This document shows, one piece after another, positions 27,465 through 37,235 of a stretch of DNA of 64,000 nt (positions within the stretch are counted from its first letter, which is position 1; every line of letters starts with the position of its first letter). Below the pieces are notes generated by a model. The model made no database searches, was not told where the DNA came from, and was given only the letters and a program-made list of their open reading frames with translations. Location: assembly GCA_012959525.1 (NCBI GenBank), contig DUDB01000061.1, positions 47,504-111,503 on the forward strand. The letters are read 5' to 3'. The stretch comes from Planctomycetota bacterium (GTDB lineage Bacteria > Planctomycetota > UBA1135 > GCA-002686595). Both the position numbers and the translations under genes were made by a program.

Positions 27465-28453
27465 ACGCCGGCCCAGGACCTGATCAGCCCCCCTGCGAAC
27501 CAGCCATGCCGACCCCTTTCCCCGACCTCGTCCTTCAGGCATCCGAAAGGCTGACCCCTCACATCCGGCTGACGCCGGCGGATCCGGCACCCGGGCTTGG
27601 CTCCCACGCCTTCCTCAAACTGGAGAACTTCCAGCTCACGGGCTCCTTCAAGGTCCGCGGCGCGCTGAACAAGCTCCTGACCCTCACCGCCGAGCAACGC
27701 GCCAAGGGAGTGGTCGTTGCTTCCACGGGCAATCACGGTGCGGCAGCAGCCTATGGGTCGCAGCTGCTCACCTGCCCCTGTACTGTTTTCGCGCCCGAGA
27801 GCACCGATGACAGCAAGCTCTCTGGCATCCGCTCAAGGGGCGCCCAGCTCGTCCTCGAGGGCAGCGACTGCCTGGATTCAGAGCTCCGAGCTCGGCGGCA
27901 CGCCGAGGAGAACGGCCTGACTTACATCTCGCCGTACAACGACATCGAAGTCGCTGCGGGTCAGGGGAGCCTGGGCGTGGAACTCGCCCTGCAGATACCC
28001 GATCTCGACCGGGTCTATGTCGCCGTCGGCGGCGGTGGGCTGATTGCAGGGATCGGAGCACACCTTAAGAGCCTCTCCGAGGCCACGGAAGTCGTGGGCT
28101 GCTGCCCCGAACTCTCTGACGTGATGGCGCGCTCGGTCCCGCAGGGTCGGATTGTCGACATGCCCTTCGTCCCCACCCTCTCCGACGGAACAGCTGGAAG
28201 CCTCGAGGAAGACTCCATCACCTTGCCACTATGCGCCCGCTACGTGGACCGCTTCGAACGCGTCAGTGAGGAAGAGATCGCGGACTCGGTGCGCTGGGTC
28301 CTTGAGAACCACCGCATGCTGATTGAGGGAGCCGCAGGAGTTGCCGTAGCCGTCGCACGGCGTGAACTGGAACAGAACGCCAGCTCGCGGATTGCCGTCG
28401 TCCTGTGCGGATCCAACATATCCACGGACAAGCTGCGCACTATTCTGGGCTGA
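27461..28453 (+). CDS. Threonine/serine dehydratase, PLP-dependent (fold type II)
   Basis: A 330-residue cytoplasmic enzyme of the threonine dehydratase/serine racemase family. It uses pyridoxal phosphate to deaminate threonine or serine to 2-oxobutyrate or pyruvate. The PLP lysine lies in TGSFKVRGA (about 62) and the glycine loop that holds the phosphate is VGGGGLIAG. The Asn-containing ASTGNHGAAAAYG motif is also typical. There is no C-terminal ACT-type regulatory domain, so it resembles the short catabolic (TdcB-like) type more than biosynthetic IlvA. The start overlaps the upstream stop by four bases; an internal ATG at 27506 is an alternative start nearer the conserved region. Serine racemase activity cannot be excluded. 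Confidence 0.87.
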   Translation: MNAGPGPDQPPCEPAMPTPFPDLVLQASERLTPHIRLTPADPAPGLGSHAFLKLENFQLTGSFKVRGALNKLLTLTAEQRAKGVVVASTGNHGAAAAYGSQLLTCPCTVFAPESTDDSKLSGIRSRGAQLVLEGSDCLDSELRARRHAEENGLTYISPYNDIEVAAGQGSLGVELALQIPDLDRVYVAVGGGGLIAGIGAHLKSLSEATEVVGCCPELSDVMARSVPQGRIVDMPFVPTLSDGTAGSLEEDSITLPLCARYVDRFERVSEEEIADSVRWVLENHRMLIEGAAGVAVAVARRELEQNASSRIAVVLCGSNISTDKLRTILG

Positions 28454-28470
28454 CCCGCCGAGGCCGAACC

Positions 28471-29916
28471 TCAGTTCCCGATACGCAGTTCCAAGTTGGG
28501 GGCCTGGAGGCCGTCTAGGAGTCGTACGACCAGACGTGCCACGCGACTCAATTTGTCGCAGTCGATCTTGTCGGGGGTGTCCGTGGGCTTGTGGTAGTCC
28601 TCGTGCACGTCGGAAAACAGAAAGGCCACCGGGATCTTCAAGTTCTTGGCGAAGTTCGCGTGGTCCGACCGGTTCCAATAGGCGTCAGCGTTGTTGAGCT
28701 TGGTGAAACCCTCCTTGCCGCAGTGCTCCTCCACCATCTTGGTCAGCTGGTTGTACTCAGGATGGGAAGCTGTGGGAGTAATGCCGATCTCGTCCGGTGC
28801 ATTGCGCCCGATCATGTCGATGTTGAGGTTGCAGAAAGGCCTCATGCCTTCGGGCAACCACGGATCCAAGGTCCAGGCACGCGATCCGAGCAGGCCCTTC
28901 TCCTCGGCCGAGACCCACATGAGCATCACTGTACGCTTCATGGGCCCGTACTCCGTCAAAGCCTCTGCAATGGCCAACAGGCCGGTGGTTCCGGAGGCAT
29001 TGTCGTCCGCACCATTGTAGATGTCGCCGTTCTCGCGCTGACCGACGTGGTCATAGTGGGCCGAGATGATGATCACATCGTTGCGCAGTTCACGGTCCGA
29101 TCCGGGCCACAGGCCGCAGACGTTCTCGAGGGCAATGCCGTCAAGGGGGCCGGAGGCATAAGACTCGGTCATTTCGAACCCCAAAGGTGCACCCATTTTA
29201 GGTTCCTGGTTCCCGACCCAATCCGCGCCCCGTTCTTCGGCCAGGTACAAGAGAGGCACGCCGTAGGTGCGTTGCTCCCCCGAACTCTTTCTACGCGAAG
29301 TAGACAACCAGCGACCGTACATCTCCTCAGATGATTTCGATGAGGTCGAGTCAAAAGGAATGATGAGTCCCAACATGCCCTCCTCCTCGGCCGCCCGATT
29401 TCGCTTGCGTGACACCTTGGCTCCAGGATCCACCAGACCCCAAGCCCCTTTCAGATCCACATCCTCTAGGTCCTCCTCTTCGTAGTCGCCCACGTACACG
29501 ACCGGGCCGCCCGCAGAGCGCGCACCACGGGAACCCATGGAGACGTAGTAGTCCTCGCCAAACTTCATGCGCGCCGTCTTGCCACCACGCGTCACCGATA
29601 TGAACGTCTCCTCCTCGTTGAGGCCGTATTGAGCCAGGGAGTAATTGTAGAAGTACCCATCTGATGCTCCGGGCTCCAGACCCAGGCGCACGAGCCTCGA
29701 ACGGATGTAGCGCGCCGCTATCCGTTGGCCGTTGGACGGCGAGTCCCGACCACCCAGCTCGTCACAGGCAAGGAAGTAAATGTCGGCAGAGATCTCTTTG
29801 ACCTCAATGGTCTTCAGGGCGCGCTCCAGATCGCGCCCGGGAGCGCTGGCGGATGTCGAAACGGGAACGTCGGAGGCCAGGAGAGACGCAGCAAGAGCAA
29901 TGGTGTGGAGCAGCAT
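28471..29916 (-). CDS. M28 family zinc aminopeptidase, exported
   Basis: A 481-residue protein. The ATG at 29916 begins a signal peptide (MLLHTIALAASLLAS). The peptidase domain is in the C-terminal half and shows the co-catalytic zinc ligands of family M28 in order: His and Asp in ISAHYDHVG, Asp in GADDNASGTTG, Glu-Glu in SAEEKGLLGS, Asp in NIDMIGRN and His in the final DHANF segment. An inserted or PA-like domain lies between about 115 and 300, with the YVGDYEEEDLEDVDLKGAWG stretch. M28 enzymes remove N-terminal residues from peptides outside the cytoplasm. It is co-directional with the zinc metalloprotease upstream, 80 bases away, so the two probably form an operon. Confidence 0.9.
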   Translation of the reverse strand: MLLHTIALAASLLASDVPVSTSASAPGRDLERALKTIEVKEISADIYFLACDELGGRDSPSNGQRIAARYIRSRLVRLGLEPGASDGYFYNYSLAQYGLNEEETFISVTRGGKTARMKFGEDYYVSMGSRGARSAGGPVVYVGDYEEEDLEDVDLKGAWGLVDPGAKVSRKRNRAAEEEGMLGLIIPFDSTSSKSSEEMYGRWLSTSRRKSSGEQRTYGVPLLYLAEERGADWVGNQEPKMGAPLGFEMTESYASGPLDGIALENVCGLWPGSDRELRNDVIIISAHYDHVGQRENGDIYNGADDNASGTTGLLAIAEALTEYGPMKRTVMLMWVSAEEKGLLGSRAWTLDPWLPEGMRPFCNLNIDMIGRNAPDEIGITPTASHPEYNQLTKMVEEHCGKEGFTKLNNADAYWNRSDHANFAKNLKIPVAFLFSDVHEDYHKPTDTPDKIDCDKLSRVARLVVRLLDGLQAPNLELRIGN

Positions 29917-29996
29917 GAATTGGTTGGCAAGCAGAGGTACGGGACGGGCCCATGTTAACGGAGGAAGCAACCCCCGCGGGGGCTCGCACGAAACCG

Positions 29997-32618
29997 TTAC
30001 CAACCGCCTGAGCAATCACAGAACGCGCTCAGGCCCAGCGAGCCGCTGCCGATCGGTCCCCCCGGCGGCAGGGGGGGCGCGTCTGGCACGCTCGGCAAGG
30101 TCTGGGCCGGACGAGCCAAGAAAGCACTGACCTCAGCAGCCCAGTAGTTCCAGTGGGTCTGCCAGGCTGGACTTGAGTCGCTAACGCTTGGAGTGAGGGC
30201 GGACAGACCCTTGAGGCCCGATCGGGCGCGGGCTCGCACCCCATCGGTGGCGCGGGCATCGTCAGCAAGGACCATAATCCCGCGCACCACGGCACCCAGG
30301 GCGATGCCCCGCAGCTCCCCCTGCCGTCCGGTTGCCGACGATTCCGGCTGGGTTACTCGTTCGGACAGGGTAGCGAGAACCTCCTCCAGCGAGGGCAGAC
30401 TGGGGAAGCGTCGGCTCTGATCCACCAGGCGTGCACACCGCTCGGGATGCAAGAGCCCGTCCACCACCTGTGCGCACTGAATGCGCGCAAGTTCCAGGGC
30501 ATCGAACACCGGACCGGTAGTTGAGGTCGCCAACTCTTCTCCCCGGCTCTGTCCGGGTGGGCGCGGAGGGATGAGACGGTTCACCGACTCGGGAAGATCC
30601 AGCCGATCTGGACTCAGACAATCGAGCAGGATCTCCAAGGCCCTGCTCTGCTCGTCACCGCTAACCGGTGCGCCCATCGATCTCCCATCGCCAATCAGCG
30701 AGTGGGAGTAGTCAACACCTCCCACTACCTTGATGGCAGCACCCACCTGATAGCGATGATGGAAGTAGACGGGTATCAGGACTTCTTCTAGATGGGCAAG
30801 AGGCTGCCCAGCAGCCAGGTTGTCCGGACCAAATCGCTCCAGGGCAATGCGGCGCACGGCGAGAGCGTTCTCCAATCCCGTCACCGGGTCACTGAAGTTG
30901 TCCCACAAATTGGCCAACGGATGAGCGGCGCCCGGCGAGCGAGCATCCGAGTCGCTGAGGTAACGCAAACCGCGACCTGCAGCATCCGCCAGTACGCCCG
31001 ACAACCATTCGTTCTCCGCAGTTCCCCCAGGTTCTCGGCCATACAACCAACGGATAGCCACCAGATCCCAAGCACCCATGCCCACGGCATAAGCTCTGCT
31101 CGAGTCGATCTCCCCTTCGGAGGTAACGCTCAACAGGGGCGCGGGATAGTCCATCACGGATGCACGGTCCGCGTACGTGGAAGCGCTGAAGTTGTGCGCC
31201 AGGCCCAGGGTGTGCCCGACTTCGTGGGCAGCCAACTGGCGAATGCGGGCGAGCGAGAGCTGTATCGGATCATCCGCCGCTCCTGTGCCGGTGGCGGCAG
31301 TACCCAGGAGACCTTCGAACAGGAGGCGATCCTGGCGCACGCGCAGGGAACCGAGGGATACATGACCTTTGATGATCTCCCCGGTGCGCGGGTCGGACAG
31401 GGCATTGCCATAGGACCAGCCACGCGTGGAGCGGTGCACCCATTGGATGACGTTGTAGCGCACGTCGAGGGGGTGGGCGCCTTCAGGAAGCAGCTCCACC
31501 CGGAAGGCGTCCTCGAAGCCTGCGGCGGCGAAAGCCTCTGCCCACCATCCGGCTCCCTCCACCAATGCACTACGTACAGGTTCGGGTGCCCCACGATCCA
31601 CGTAGTAGACGATGGGCTCGACAGGGGCAGAGGAGGCGTCACCCGGATTCGCCGCGACAAGCCGATGACGAACGGCCAGGGAACGATGGATCGGCTCCTC
31701 AAGGCTCGCCGCGTAGTCCGCGTAGCGCACGGCAAACCCTCCAGCGCGAGGATCTGCGCCACGAGGCACGTAGTCAACATCGGGCAGACGCACGAGGCTG
31801 TGGTGAGCGCGCAGGCTGACGGTATTGGGGTCGGGAGACGTGGAGCGAACGTGACGGCCGGGGTTCTCGCCGGTGAAGGTCAAACGCGCGGACAGCTCCA
31901 CGTTGTCAGGGAAAGCATGGCAGCCAGAGCTTTCCAAGAAAGAGCGTGTGGCATCCAGATGGAAGGAGCCCTGTCCAGCACCGACCAGCGTCCGCGCCAC
32001 GCCATGGGCATCGCGCAGGACAAAGGGCGTGAAGTCCACCAGCACCGCGCCGTCCGGATCTTCCGCGGCGATCGTGCCAGTCCACAGCACCGATGAGGCG
32101 AACGACTCGTCTACCGCCCGCCGTTCATCGGCGTCGGCCTCGTCGGCCCGGTAGCGCAGATTGGGTCGCTCAAGTACGACACGATTGCCGAGACGCGAGA
32201 ACTCCACGAGCACCGGCGAGCCCAGCTGTCCGCGATCCAGACCCACCGGGTTGGAACCCAGGCCCGACTCCAGGCCTTCCACGTATAGGGCTCGGGCAAA
32301 GACGAGCTGCCCCCGTTCGTCGCGGACCGGGGCCGGCAGGCGCAGCCACAACGCTTCACCTGAAGGCGGAAGATACAAGTCGAGGAATCCCGAACAGGCG
32401 CGCATGCCCCGGGTCTTCTCGACAATGCTCAATGAGGCCTGCGGATCTACTTGCTTGAGCGGGTCCTGCGAGCTCTTTTTCGCCGCGAACCGTAGGGATG
32501 AAACACAACTGGTGAGGCACAGGAATAGGGCGCCGCAAGCCAGGGGGGAGAGGCCGTATCGCAAGGGATGAGGGGGCAGAAGGGGGGAGGCGCGGCCCAG
32601 GATAGCGACTGGGAGCAT
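29997..32618 (-). CDS. Zinc-dependent metalloprotease lipoprotein (DUF5117/DUF4953 type)
   Basis: An 873-residue protein with a lipoprotein signal ending CLTSC. The N-terminal region (about 60-290) resembles the DUF5117/5118 domains found before the protease unit. The zinc-binding motif is HEVGHTLGLAHNF (about 466), followed by a YADRASVMDYP Met-turn-like segment. Family members are secreted or surface metallopeptidases of unknown substrate. The VMDYPAPL stretch supports the metzincin-like assignment. The C-terminus ends in an unusual Cys-containing tail (SAFCDCSGGW). The M28 peptidase follows on the same strand after 80 bases. It is divergent from the selenoprotein gene; about 137 bases separate their start codons. 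Confidence 0.85.
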   Translation of the reverse strand: MLPVAILGRASPLLPPHPLRYGLSPLACGALFLCLTSCVSSLRFAAKKSSQDPLKQVDPQASLSIVEKTRGMRACSGFLDLYLPPSGEALWLRLPAPVRDERGQLVFARALYVEGLESGLGSNPVGLDRGQLGSPVLVEFSRLGNRVVLERPNLRYRADEADADERRAVDESFASSVLWTGTIAAEDPDGAVLVDFTPFVLRDAHGVARTLVGAGQGSFHLDATRSFLESSGCHAFPDNVELSARLTFTGENPGRHVRSTSPDPNTVSLRAHHSLVRLPDVDYVPRGADPRAGGFAVRYADYAASLEEPIHRSLAVRHRLVAANPGDASSAPVEPIVYYVDRGAPEPVRSALVEGAGWWAEAFAAAGFEDAFRVELLPEGAHPLDVRYNVIQWVHRSTRGWSYGNALSDPRTGEIIKGHVSLGSLRVRQDRLLFEGLLGTAATGTGAADDPIQLSLARIRQLAAHEVGHTLGLAHNFSASTYADRASVMDYPAPLLSVTSEGEIDSSRAYAVGMGAWDLVAIRWLYGREPGGTAENEWLSGVLADAAGRGLRYLSDSDARSPGAAHPLANLWDNFSDPVTGLENALAVRRIALERFGPDNLAAGQPLAHLEEVLIPVYFHHRYQVGAAIKVVGGVDYSHSLIGDGRSMGAPVSGDEQSRALEILLDCLSPDRLDLPESVNRLIPPRPPGQSRGEELATSTTGPVFDALELARIQCAQVVDGLLHPERCARLVDQSRRFPSLPSLEEVLATLSERVTQPESSATGRQGELRGIALGAVVRGIMVLADDARATDGVRARARSGLKGLSALTPSVSDSSPAWQTHWNYWAAEVSAFLARPAQTLPSVPDAPPLPPGGPIGSGSLGLSAFCDCSGGW

Positions 32619-32755
32619 CTACGCCCCCGACAACTTCAGAGGGACCACTTGCGCCGTGACAAAACTGAAGCGGACCGTGCACAGCCAGGGCGACCTATGA
32701 TCGGCAACGTTGCTTCAGACACAGATTCCGCCGCAACCCTTTTCAACTCAACCCC

Positions 32756-33841
32756 ATGAGCGTCCCTTCCCCTCACGGCACCCTGCGCCCAACCGGGCTC
32801 CTCACCTGCATCGCCAGCCTCCTGCTCGCGACCTCGTCCTTCGGGCAAGAGGGCCCTGCTCAAGATCAGGTGAAGGGCAAGCCCCTGGAAGAAACATCGG
32901 GTTCGAGCTGGGAGTTTCTCTCGGAGAAGTACGACAAGGACGGCGACGGGAAGGTCAGCGCTGACGAGTACGACCGCAGCAAGAAGACCTTTGACCGCCT
33001 CGATGCGAATGGCGATGGGTTCATCACCGCCGAGGATGCAAAGAGCCGGCGCAGGGAGCGGCCGCAGATGGACAAGGGCCAGCCTCCGAAGGTGGGCGAC
33101 GCCGCTCCGGACTTCCATCTGGACTGCCTGCCGCCTCCCCCCAAGACCGAAGCGGAGCGCAAGATCGCCGCACACGAAGCCAACAAGCAAGCGCAGAAAG
33201 AAGGTCAGACGAAGGCCGCACCACGCCGCGTACGCCTGTCAGAGTTCAAAGACAAGAAGCCCGTGGCCCTCATCTTCGGCTCCTACACATGACCCCCCTT
33301 CCGCCGATCGGTCGATCGGCTCAAGGGGTTGAATGAGCAGTACGGCAAAGAGGTCGAATTCCTCACCGTGTACATCCGGGAAGCCCATGCCCTCGACGGA
33401 GCCATGCCCAACGATCGCCCCGACAGCCCAATCGTCGAAGAACCTGTCACAGCCGAGGAGCGCAAGGACGTGGCCACGCGCTGCGCGGGCGCCCTGGACA
33501 TGTCGCCCATGACTATGCTGATCGACGACATGAAGGACTCAACGTGTCAGGCCTACGCCGCCTTCCCCGACCGGCTCTATCTGGTGGGCAAGGATGGCAA
33601 GATCGCCTTCGCGGGGGCCCGGGGGCCCATGGGCTTCAATCCAGACGATCTGGAGGATGGGATCCGCGAGGCCCTGGGTATGGAGCCCATCAAGCGCGCG
33701 AGCTCCGAGCGTGGTTTCGACCGCGATAGGCGTGGTCTTGGCGGCCGCGGCGGGGATCGGCGCGGTTTTGGCGGCCGTGGCGGTGAGCGCGGAGGCCGCG
33801 GCGGGGGAGACGACGGAGACGGGGACGGGGACGGCCTGTAA
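32756..33841 (+). CDS. Selenocysteine-containing deiodinase-like protein with EF-hands (TGA at 33290-33292 read as Sec)
   Basis: The 361-residue product needs an in-frame TGA (residue 179) to be read as selenocysteine. The frame is continuous from the ATG at 32756 to the TAA at 33841. A signal peptide (to about 30) precedes two canonical EF-hand loops, DKDGDGKVSADE (60-71) and DANGDGFITAED (83-94), which should bind calcium. A thioredoxin-fold deiodinase-type domain follows: VGDAAPDF, then ALIFGSYT-U-PPFR, then FLTVYIREAH. Relatives in the PF00837 family carry Cys or Sec at the U position (FGSxTCPPF is the Cys version as I know it). The last 40 residues are Gly/Arg/Asp-rich with RGG repeats. 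A SECIS-like hairpin follows the TGA. It is probably a periplasmic redox protein; true iodothyronine deiodinase activity is not implied. Confidence 0.9.
33295..33328 (+). promoter_or_regulatory. Bacterial SECIS element for the TGA at 33290
   Basis: An mRNA hairpin starts two bases after the TGA. The upper stem is a perfect 7-bp repeat (33303-33309 with 33314-33320) closed by the loop GGTC (33310-33313). A 2x2 internal loop separates it from a 6-bp lower stem (33295-33300 with 33323-33328). The loop begins 17 bases after the TGA and carries G at its first two positions. Distance and loop G match the published bacterial SECIS consensus, and the GGTC loop resembles that of E. coli fdhF. SelB is expected to bind it. 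Confidence 0.85.
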
Positions 33842-33871
33842 GGCCTAGAGACCCCACCACATCCCTCGAGC

Positions 33872-35770
33872 CTACCGAGGCGGGGGGGTGAGCGAGACCA
33901 AACGGAACAAGCGGTAGAAATCCCGCTTGCTCCCGTCGGGGAAGGCGGCCACGGGCTCGTCGCTCCAGAGCAACTCGAAACCATCCACGCCTGAATATTC
34001 ATCGCGACTGTTGCCAGCCAGTAAGGCCTCTGCAGCGCTGCCGGCCGGCAGCTCCGGTCCGTTACCAGGGATCCCAGCCAGGTATCGTGAGGACTTCAGC
34101 CACTGCAAGGTGTGTCTGTCCATAAGCAAGTACTCTGTCTGCAACGGACCTTGCAAGGCCTGGGCCAACTCAGAGGGAGGGCTGTGATACAGCAACTCCC
34201 ACAAGCGCTCCACGCGTCTACGGCTCAGGGCGCGCTCCCACTTGGGCTGCACGATTATCGGGCGCTGTGTGTGAGCGAGGATGACTGTTGAGGACATGAA
34301 GTCCGCGGCCACAGCTCTGCCCTCCGGAACGAACTGCTCAATGGCAGCCACCATCGCACGGTCACGGTCGCGTCGAAGGTTCCAGTGCCAGTCAAGATTC
34401 AGATGACTTGCCCATCCAAGAAACACAAGGGACTGCACCAACATGAATCCCGCACCCGCGAAGGGTAGCCACCGCGAAAGGGAACGCCCCTTGCGTGCCT
34501 GATTGCGTCGCGAGAACCACAGGGCGATGGCCGCGGGTAACACGATGACCAGAGCAGCGCTGACCCGCAGGGTCAACCAGGAGCCAAGACCCAACAGGGC
34601 GACGAGCAGGCCGATGAAGAGGTGCATGTCCTCTCCCTCCCCACGCAGCCAGCGCGAGGCCGTCGCCACTGTGAGGACGAGAAACCCCAGGAGCGATGGC
34701 CCCAGAAGGCGCCGGGCCTCACGCCACTCGAGGGTGGCGAAGGGGCCCTGCCACATCATGCGCACGTCGAAGTCGAGCTGGCCGGGATCAGCGGGCAGGT
34801 GCCCCAAGAAACGGACTTTTGCCAGCAGGAGAGCCAGCACGTGGTCCAGGTCCGCCCCACTGCCCAGATAGCCTGCCAGAACCCTTCCAAGGCCCAAGAA
34901 CACCGCCAAAGCAACAAGACCGGCCGCAAGGCGCCCAGGCCTCTGCCAACTGAAGCGCGCGGCGCAGGCCAGGGCCAGAAAGCCCGCCATGGCGGGGGAT
35001 AGCAGCGCTCCCTTGGCCCGTAGGGAAGGAACCAACAGGCAAATGGCCAACGCAGCGATCAGGCCCATCAAGGCCGGGCCCCGCCCGAAGGGGTTGCGAT
35101 CACGGCGCAGGAACAGGAGCCAGGCGGCAGCACACTCCAGGGCCACGAGGAACCCCGCTGCGTGCCAGGTGGCCAAGCTCAGGCCCAGGGTTATTCCAGC
35201 CCAAAGACCGGAGGCCGTGCTGCGCGTGCGCCAGGTGCGAGCCACGAGCCACAGATGCGCCGCGTAGAGAGGCAGACACAGATCTTCACGCACGAAAACG
35301 AAACCAATGCTCCGGTAGGCCGCTGGAGTCAGAGCATGCAATGCAGCGGCCACCAAACCCCAACGACTTGAGCCCGTCAGCTCTCGCGCCAGACCATACA
35401 CACCTAGGAGTGTCAGGCTTGCCAGGAATGCCATGAGCCGCAGCGCGAGTTGGTGAGTCGGCATTCCATCACCGACAAATCGGCGAACCAGGGCAACCAC
35501 TCCCTCTTGACCAAGGCTGTATTGAGCGGGGATCGACACACCATCCGGATGCTCGATTCTCGTATCCATCGGCCACTCACCTTCCTCGCCCGGTGAGTCC
35601 GCGAAACGCTCCGTCAGGTAGTACAGCAAGCCGGGATCAGCGCGCACCGATCCCACAGGGTTGGCGTCGAAATGACCACTATCCAAAGCCTTCTCTATAC
35701 GCAGACCCGTGCTGAATGCGACGAGCAGAAAGAGCAGCAAGGCTGTGAGCCAAGGCGAGCTCACGCGCAT
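33872..35770 (-). CDS. Large polytopic membrane protein, GT-C/STT3-like
   Basis: A 632-residue membrane protein with about 11-13 hydrophobic helices and a soluble C-terminal domain of about 170 residues. The first loop carries SVRADPGLLYYLTERFAD, in which an acidic residue before a Tyr pair resembles the catalytic first loop of STT3/PglB and other GT-C enzymes. A VREDLCLP motif lies in a later loop, also in the STT3 style. The C-terminal part lacks an obvious WWDYG motif. It may transfer a lipid-linked sugar, but the substrate cannot be read from sequence. The ATG at 35770 is used; an upstream TTG is open too. It is convergent with the selenoprotein gene and divergent from the beta-lactamase-like gene. 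Confidence 0.6.
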   Translation of the reverse strand: MRVSSPWLTALLLFLLVAFSTGLRIEKALDSGHFDANPVGSVRADPGLLYYLTERFADSPGEEGEWPMDTRIEHPDGVSIPAQYSLGQEGVVALVRRFVGDGMPTHQLALRLMAFLASLTLLGVYGLARELTGSSRWGLVAAALHALTPAAYRSIGFVFVREDLCLPLYAAHLWLVARTWRTRSTASGLWAGITLGLSLATWHAAGFLVALECAAAWLLFLRRDRNPFGRGPALMGLIAALAICLLVPSLRAKGALLSPAMAGFLALACAARFSWQRPGRLAAGLVALAVFLGLGRVLAGYLGSGADLDHVLALLLAKVRFLGHLPADPGQLDFDVRMMWQGPFATLEWREARRLLGPSLLGFLVLTVATASRWLRGEGEDMHLFIGLLVALLGLGSWLTLRVSAALVIVLPAAIALWFSRRNQARKGRSLSRWLPFAGAGFMLVQSLVFLGWASHLNLDWHWNLRRDRDRAMVAAIEQFVPEGRAVAADFMSSTVILAHTQRPIIVQPKWERALSRRRVERLWELLYHSPPSELAQALQGPLQTEYLLMDRHTLQWLKSSRYLAGIPGNGPELPAGSAAEALLAGNSRDEYSGVDGFELLWSDEPVAAFPDGSKRDFYRLFRLVSLTPPPR

Positions 35771-35864
35771 ATGTTCGGAGTCGGTCAAACTTAAAGGTGG
35801 GTAGGTGATTGAAATGGGTCCCGGTGGGTTCCCGTGTTATATGTCCGGCATGCTGTACTTAACC

Positions 35865-37235
35865 ATGCGCTACCACGTCGTGGCGATTCTGCTCGCTGCC
35901 ACGGCCTGCCAAAGCCCTGGTGGGGCTCCGAGTTCCCGGGCCAATAGCATCCGCAACCTGGCCGGCCCTGTGGTCGAAGGAGAGGTGGCTGTGGGGTTCG
36001 TGGTGGGAACCCTCTCGGAGGGGGAAAACTGGGTCGGGGGCTTCGGGGAGACCCGATTGGGGTCTCAGGAGGCCCCTGGGGCCCAAACCCTGTATGAAAT
36101 CGGCTCGATCACCAAGGTTTTCACGGGCGTCCTCCTCGCGGGGGCGGTCTTGCGCGGGGAAGTGGACCTGGAAGACCCGGTCAACCGCTTTCTCCCCGCA
36201 GAAGCCCAGATTCCCGACCACGCGAGCGGGCCCGTGCGCCTCTGGCACCTGACCACCCACACCTCGGGGCTGCCGCGCATGCCAGGGAACATCAAGCCTG
36301 CGAACGCGGCTGATCCCTATGCGGACTACAGCGAGGCCGATCTCTTCGCCGCCCTTCCAAAGGTGAAGACTCTCAGTCCACCGGGAGAGAAGTACGCCTA
36401 TAGCAACTTGGGGGGCGGACTGCTGGGTGTCGTACTCGCTCGAGCCACAGGACAGACCTATGGAGAGTTGCTGCGGAAGCGCATTCTCGATCCACTGGAG
36501 TTGCGTGATACGCGCATGGCATTGGACGACGGACAACGGGCGCGCCTCGCTCCACCCTACGACGCGGACCGCAGTCCGGCGAGTGAGTGGCACTTTGACG
36601 TGCTGGCCCCTGCCGGCGCTCTACGGTCCAGTGCCGACGACCTGCTTCGTTTTGCTCAGGCGATGCTCAACCCTCCGAAGGGTAGAGTGGGTGACGCTCT
36701 ACGCAAATCTCGCGATGAGCTGTTTGTTGGTCCTGATGGAAAAGTCATTGTCGCGTTCGGCTGGCATAAGCATCCCAATGAATCCGTGATCGCTCACGAT
36801 GGTCGCACTCTTGGGTATTCCGCATCTTTGACACTTGACCTGGAACACAATGAGGCACTGGTATTCCTGACCAACTCGCCGGGGCGCGAAGTTGGAGTGC
36901 TCGCCGCACAGGCACTCGACGTCATGCTTGAGAAGGAAGTTCGACCCAATCCCATTCGAGTAGAAATTCATCTCTCGGATGCGGTTATCGATCGCTACGT
37001 GGGCACCTACCGCTTTGGTGCGTTTCAAGAGTTGGTTGTGAGCCGACGCGCGGGTGGACTGCTCGCGCAAATGACGTTTCAGGGCGCGGCCCCCGTGTAC
37101 GCCTCCGGCGAGAGGGAGTTCTTCTACAGGGCAGTCGATGCGCGCCTAGTTTTCGAGCTCGACGAGGACCAACGGCCGACGGGCCTCGCGCTGCACCAGA
37201 ACGGGCAGGTATTGAGGGCCCAACGCAAGAAATAG
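35865..37235 (+). CDS. Beta-lactamase-family serine hydrolase lipoprotein
   Basis: A 456-residue protein with a lipoprotein signal (MRYHVVAILLAATAC) chosen as the start; further ATG codons lie upstream in frame. The catalytic serine is in GSITKVFT (SxxK), the second motif is YSN in KYAYSNLGGGLLG and the third (KTG position) appears as AHDGRTLGYS. These define the penicillin-binding protein/class C beta-lactamase fold, which includes D-alanyl esterases, carboxypeptidases and lipid esterases. A beta-barrel-like C-terminal region (from about 380) is typical of the esterase subtype. It should act in the periplasm. Antibiotic resistance cannot be inferred. The gene ends just before the small-protein region. 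Confidence 0.85.
   Translation: MRYHVVAILLAATACQSPGGAPSSRANSIRNLAGPVVEGEVAVGFVVGTLSEGENWVGGFGETRLGSQEAPGAQTLYEIGSITKVFTGVLLAGAVLRGEVDLEDPVNRFLPAEAQIPDHASGPVRLWHLTTHTSGLPRMPGNIKPANAADPYADYSEADLFAALPKVKTLSPPGEKYAYSNLGGGLLGVVLARATGQTYGELLRKRILDPLELRDTRMALDDGQRARLAPPYDADRSPASEWHFDVLAPAGALRSSADDLLRFAQAMLNPPKGRVGDALRKSRDELFVGPDGKVIVAFGWHKHPNESVIAHDGRTLGYSASLTLDLEHNEALVFLTNSPGREVGVLAAQALDVMLEKEVRPNPIRVEIHLSDAVIDRYVGTYRFGAFQELVVSRRAGGLLAQMTFQGAAPVYASGEREFFYRAVDARLVFELDEDQRPTGLALHQNGQVLRAQRKK

Noticed and set aside
30792..32096. 434-codon plus-strand ORF opposite the zinc metalloprotease
   Set aside because: Shadow; the minus-strand gene carries the zinc motif and lipoprotein signal.
32756..33841. 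Pseudogene or frameshift interpretation of the two ORFs
   Set aside because: Both halves are in the same frame, the single interruption is TGA at the redox Cys position, and a SECIS-type hairpin follows, which together favour Sec insertion.
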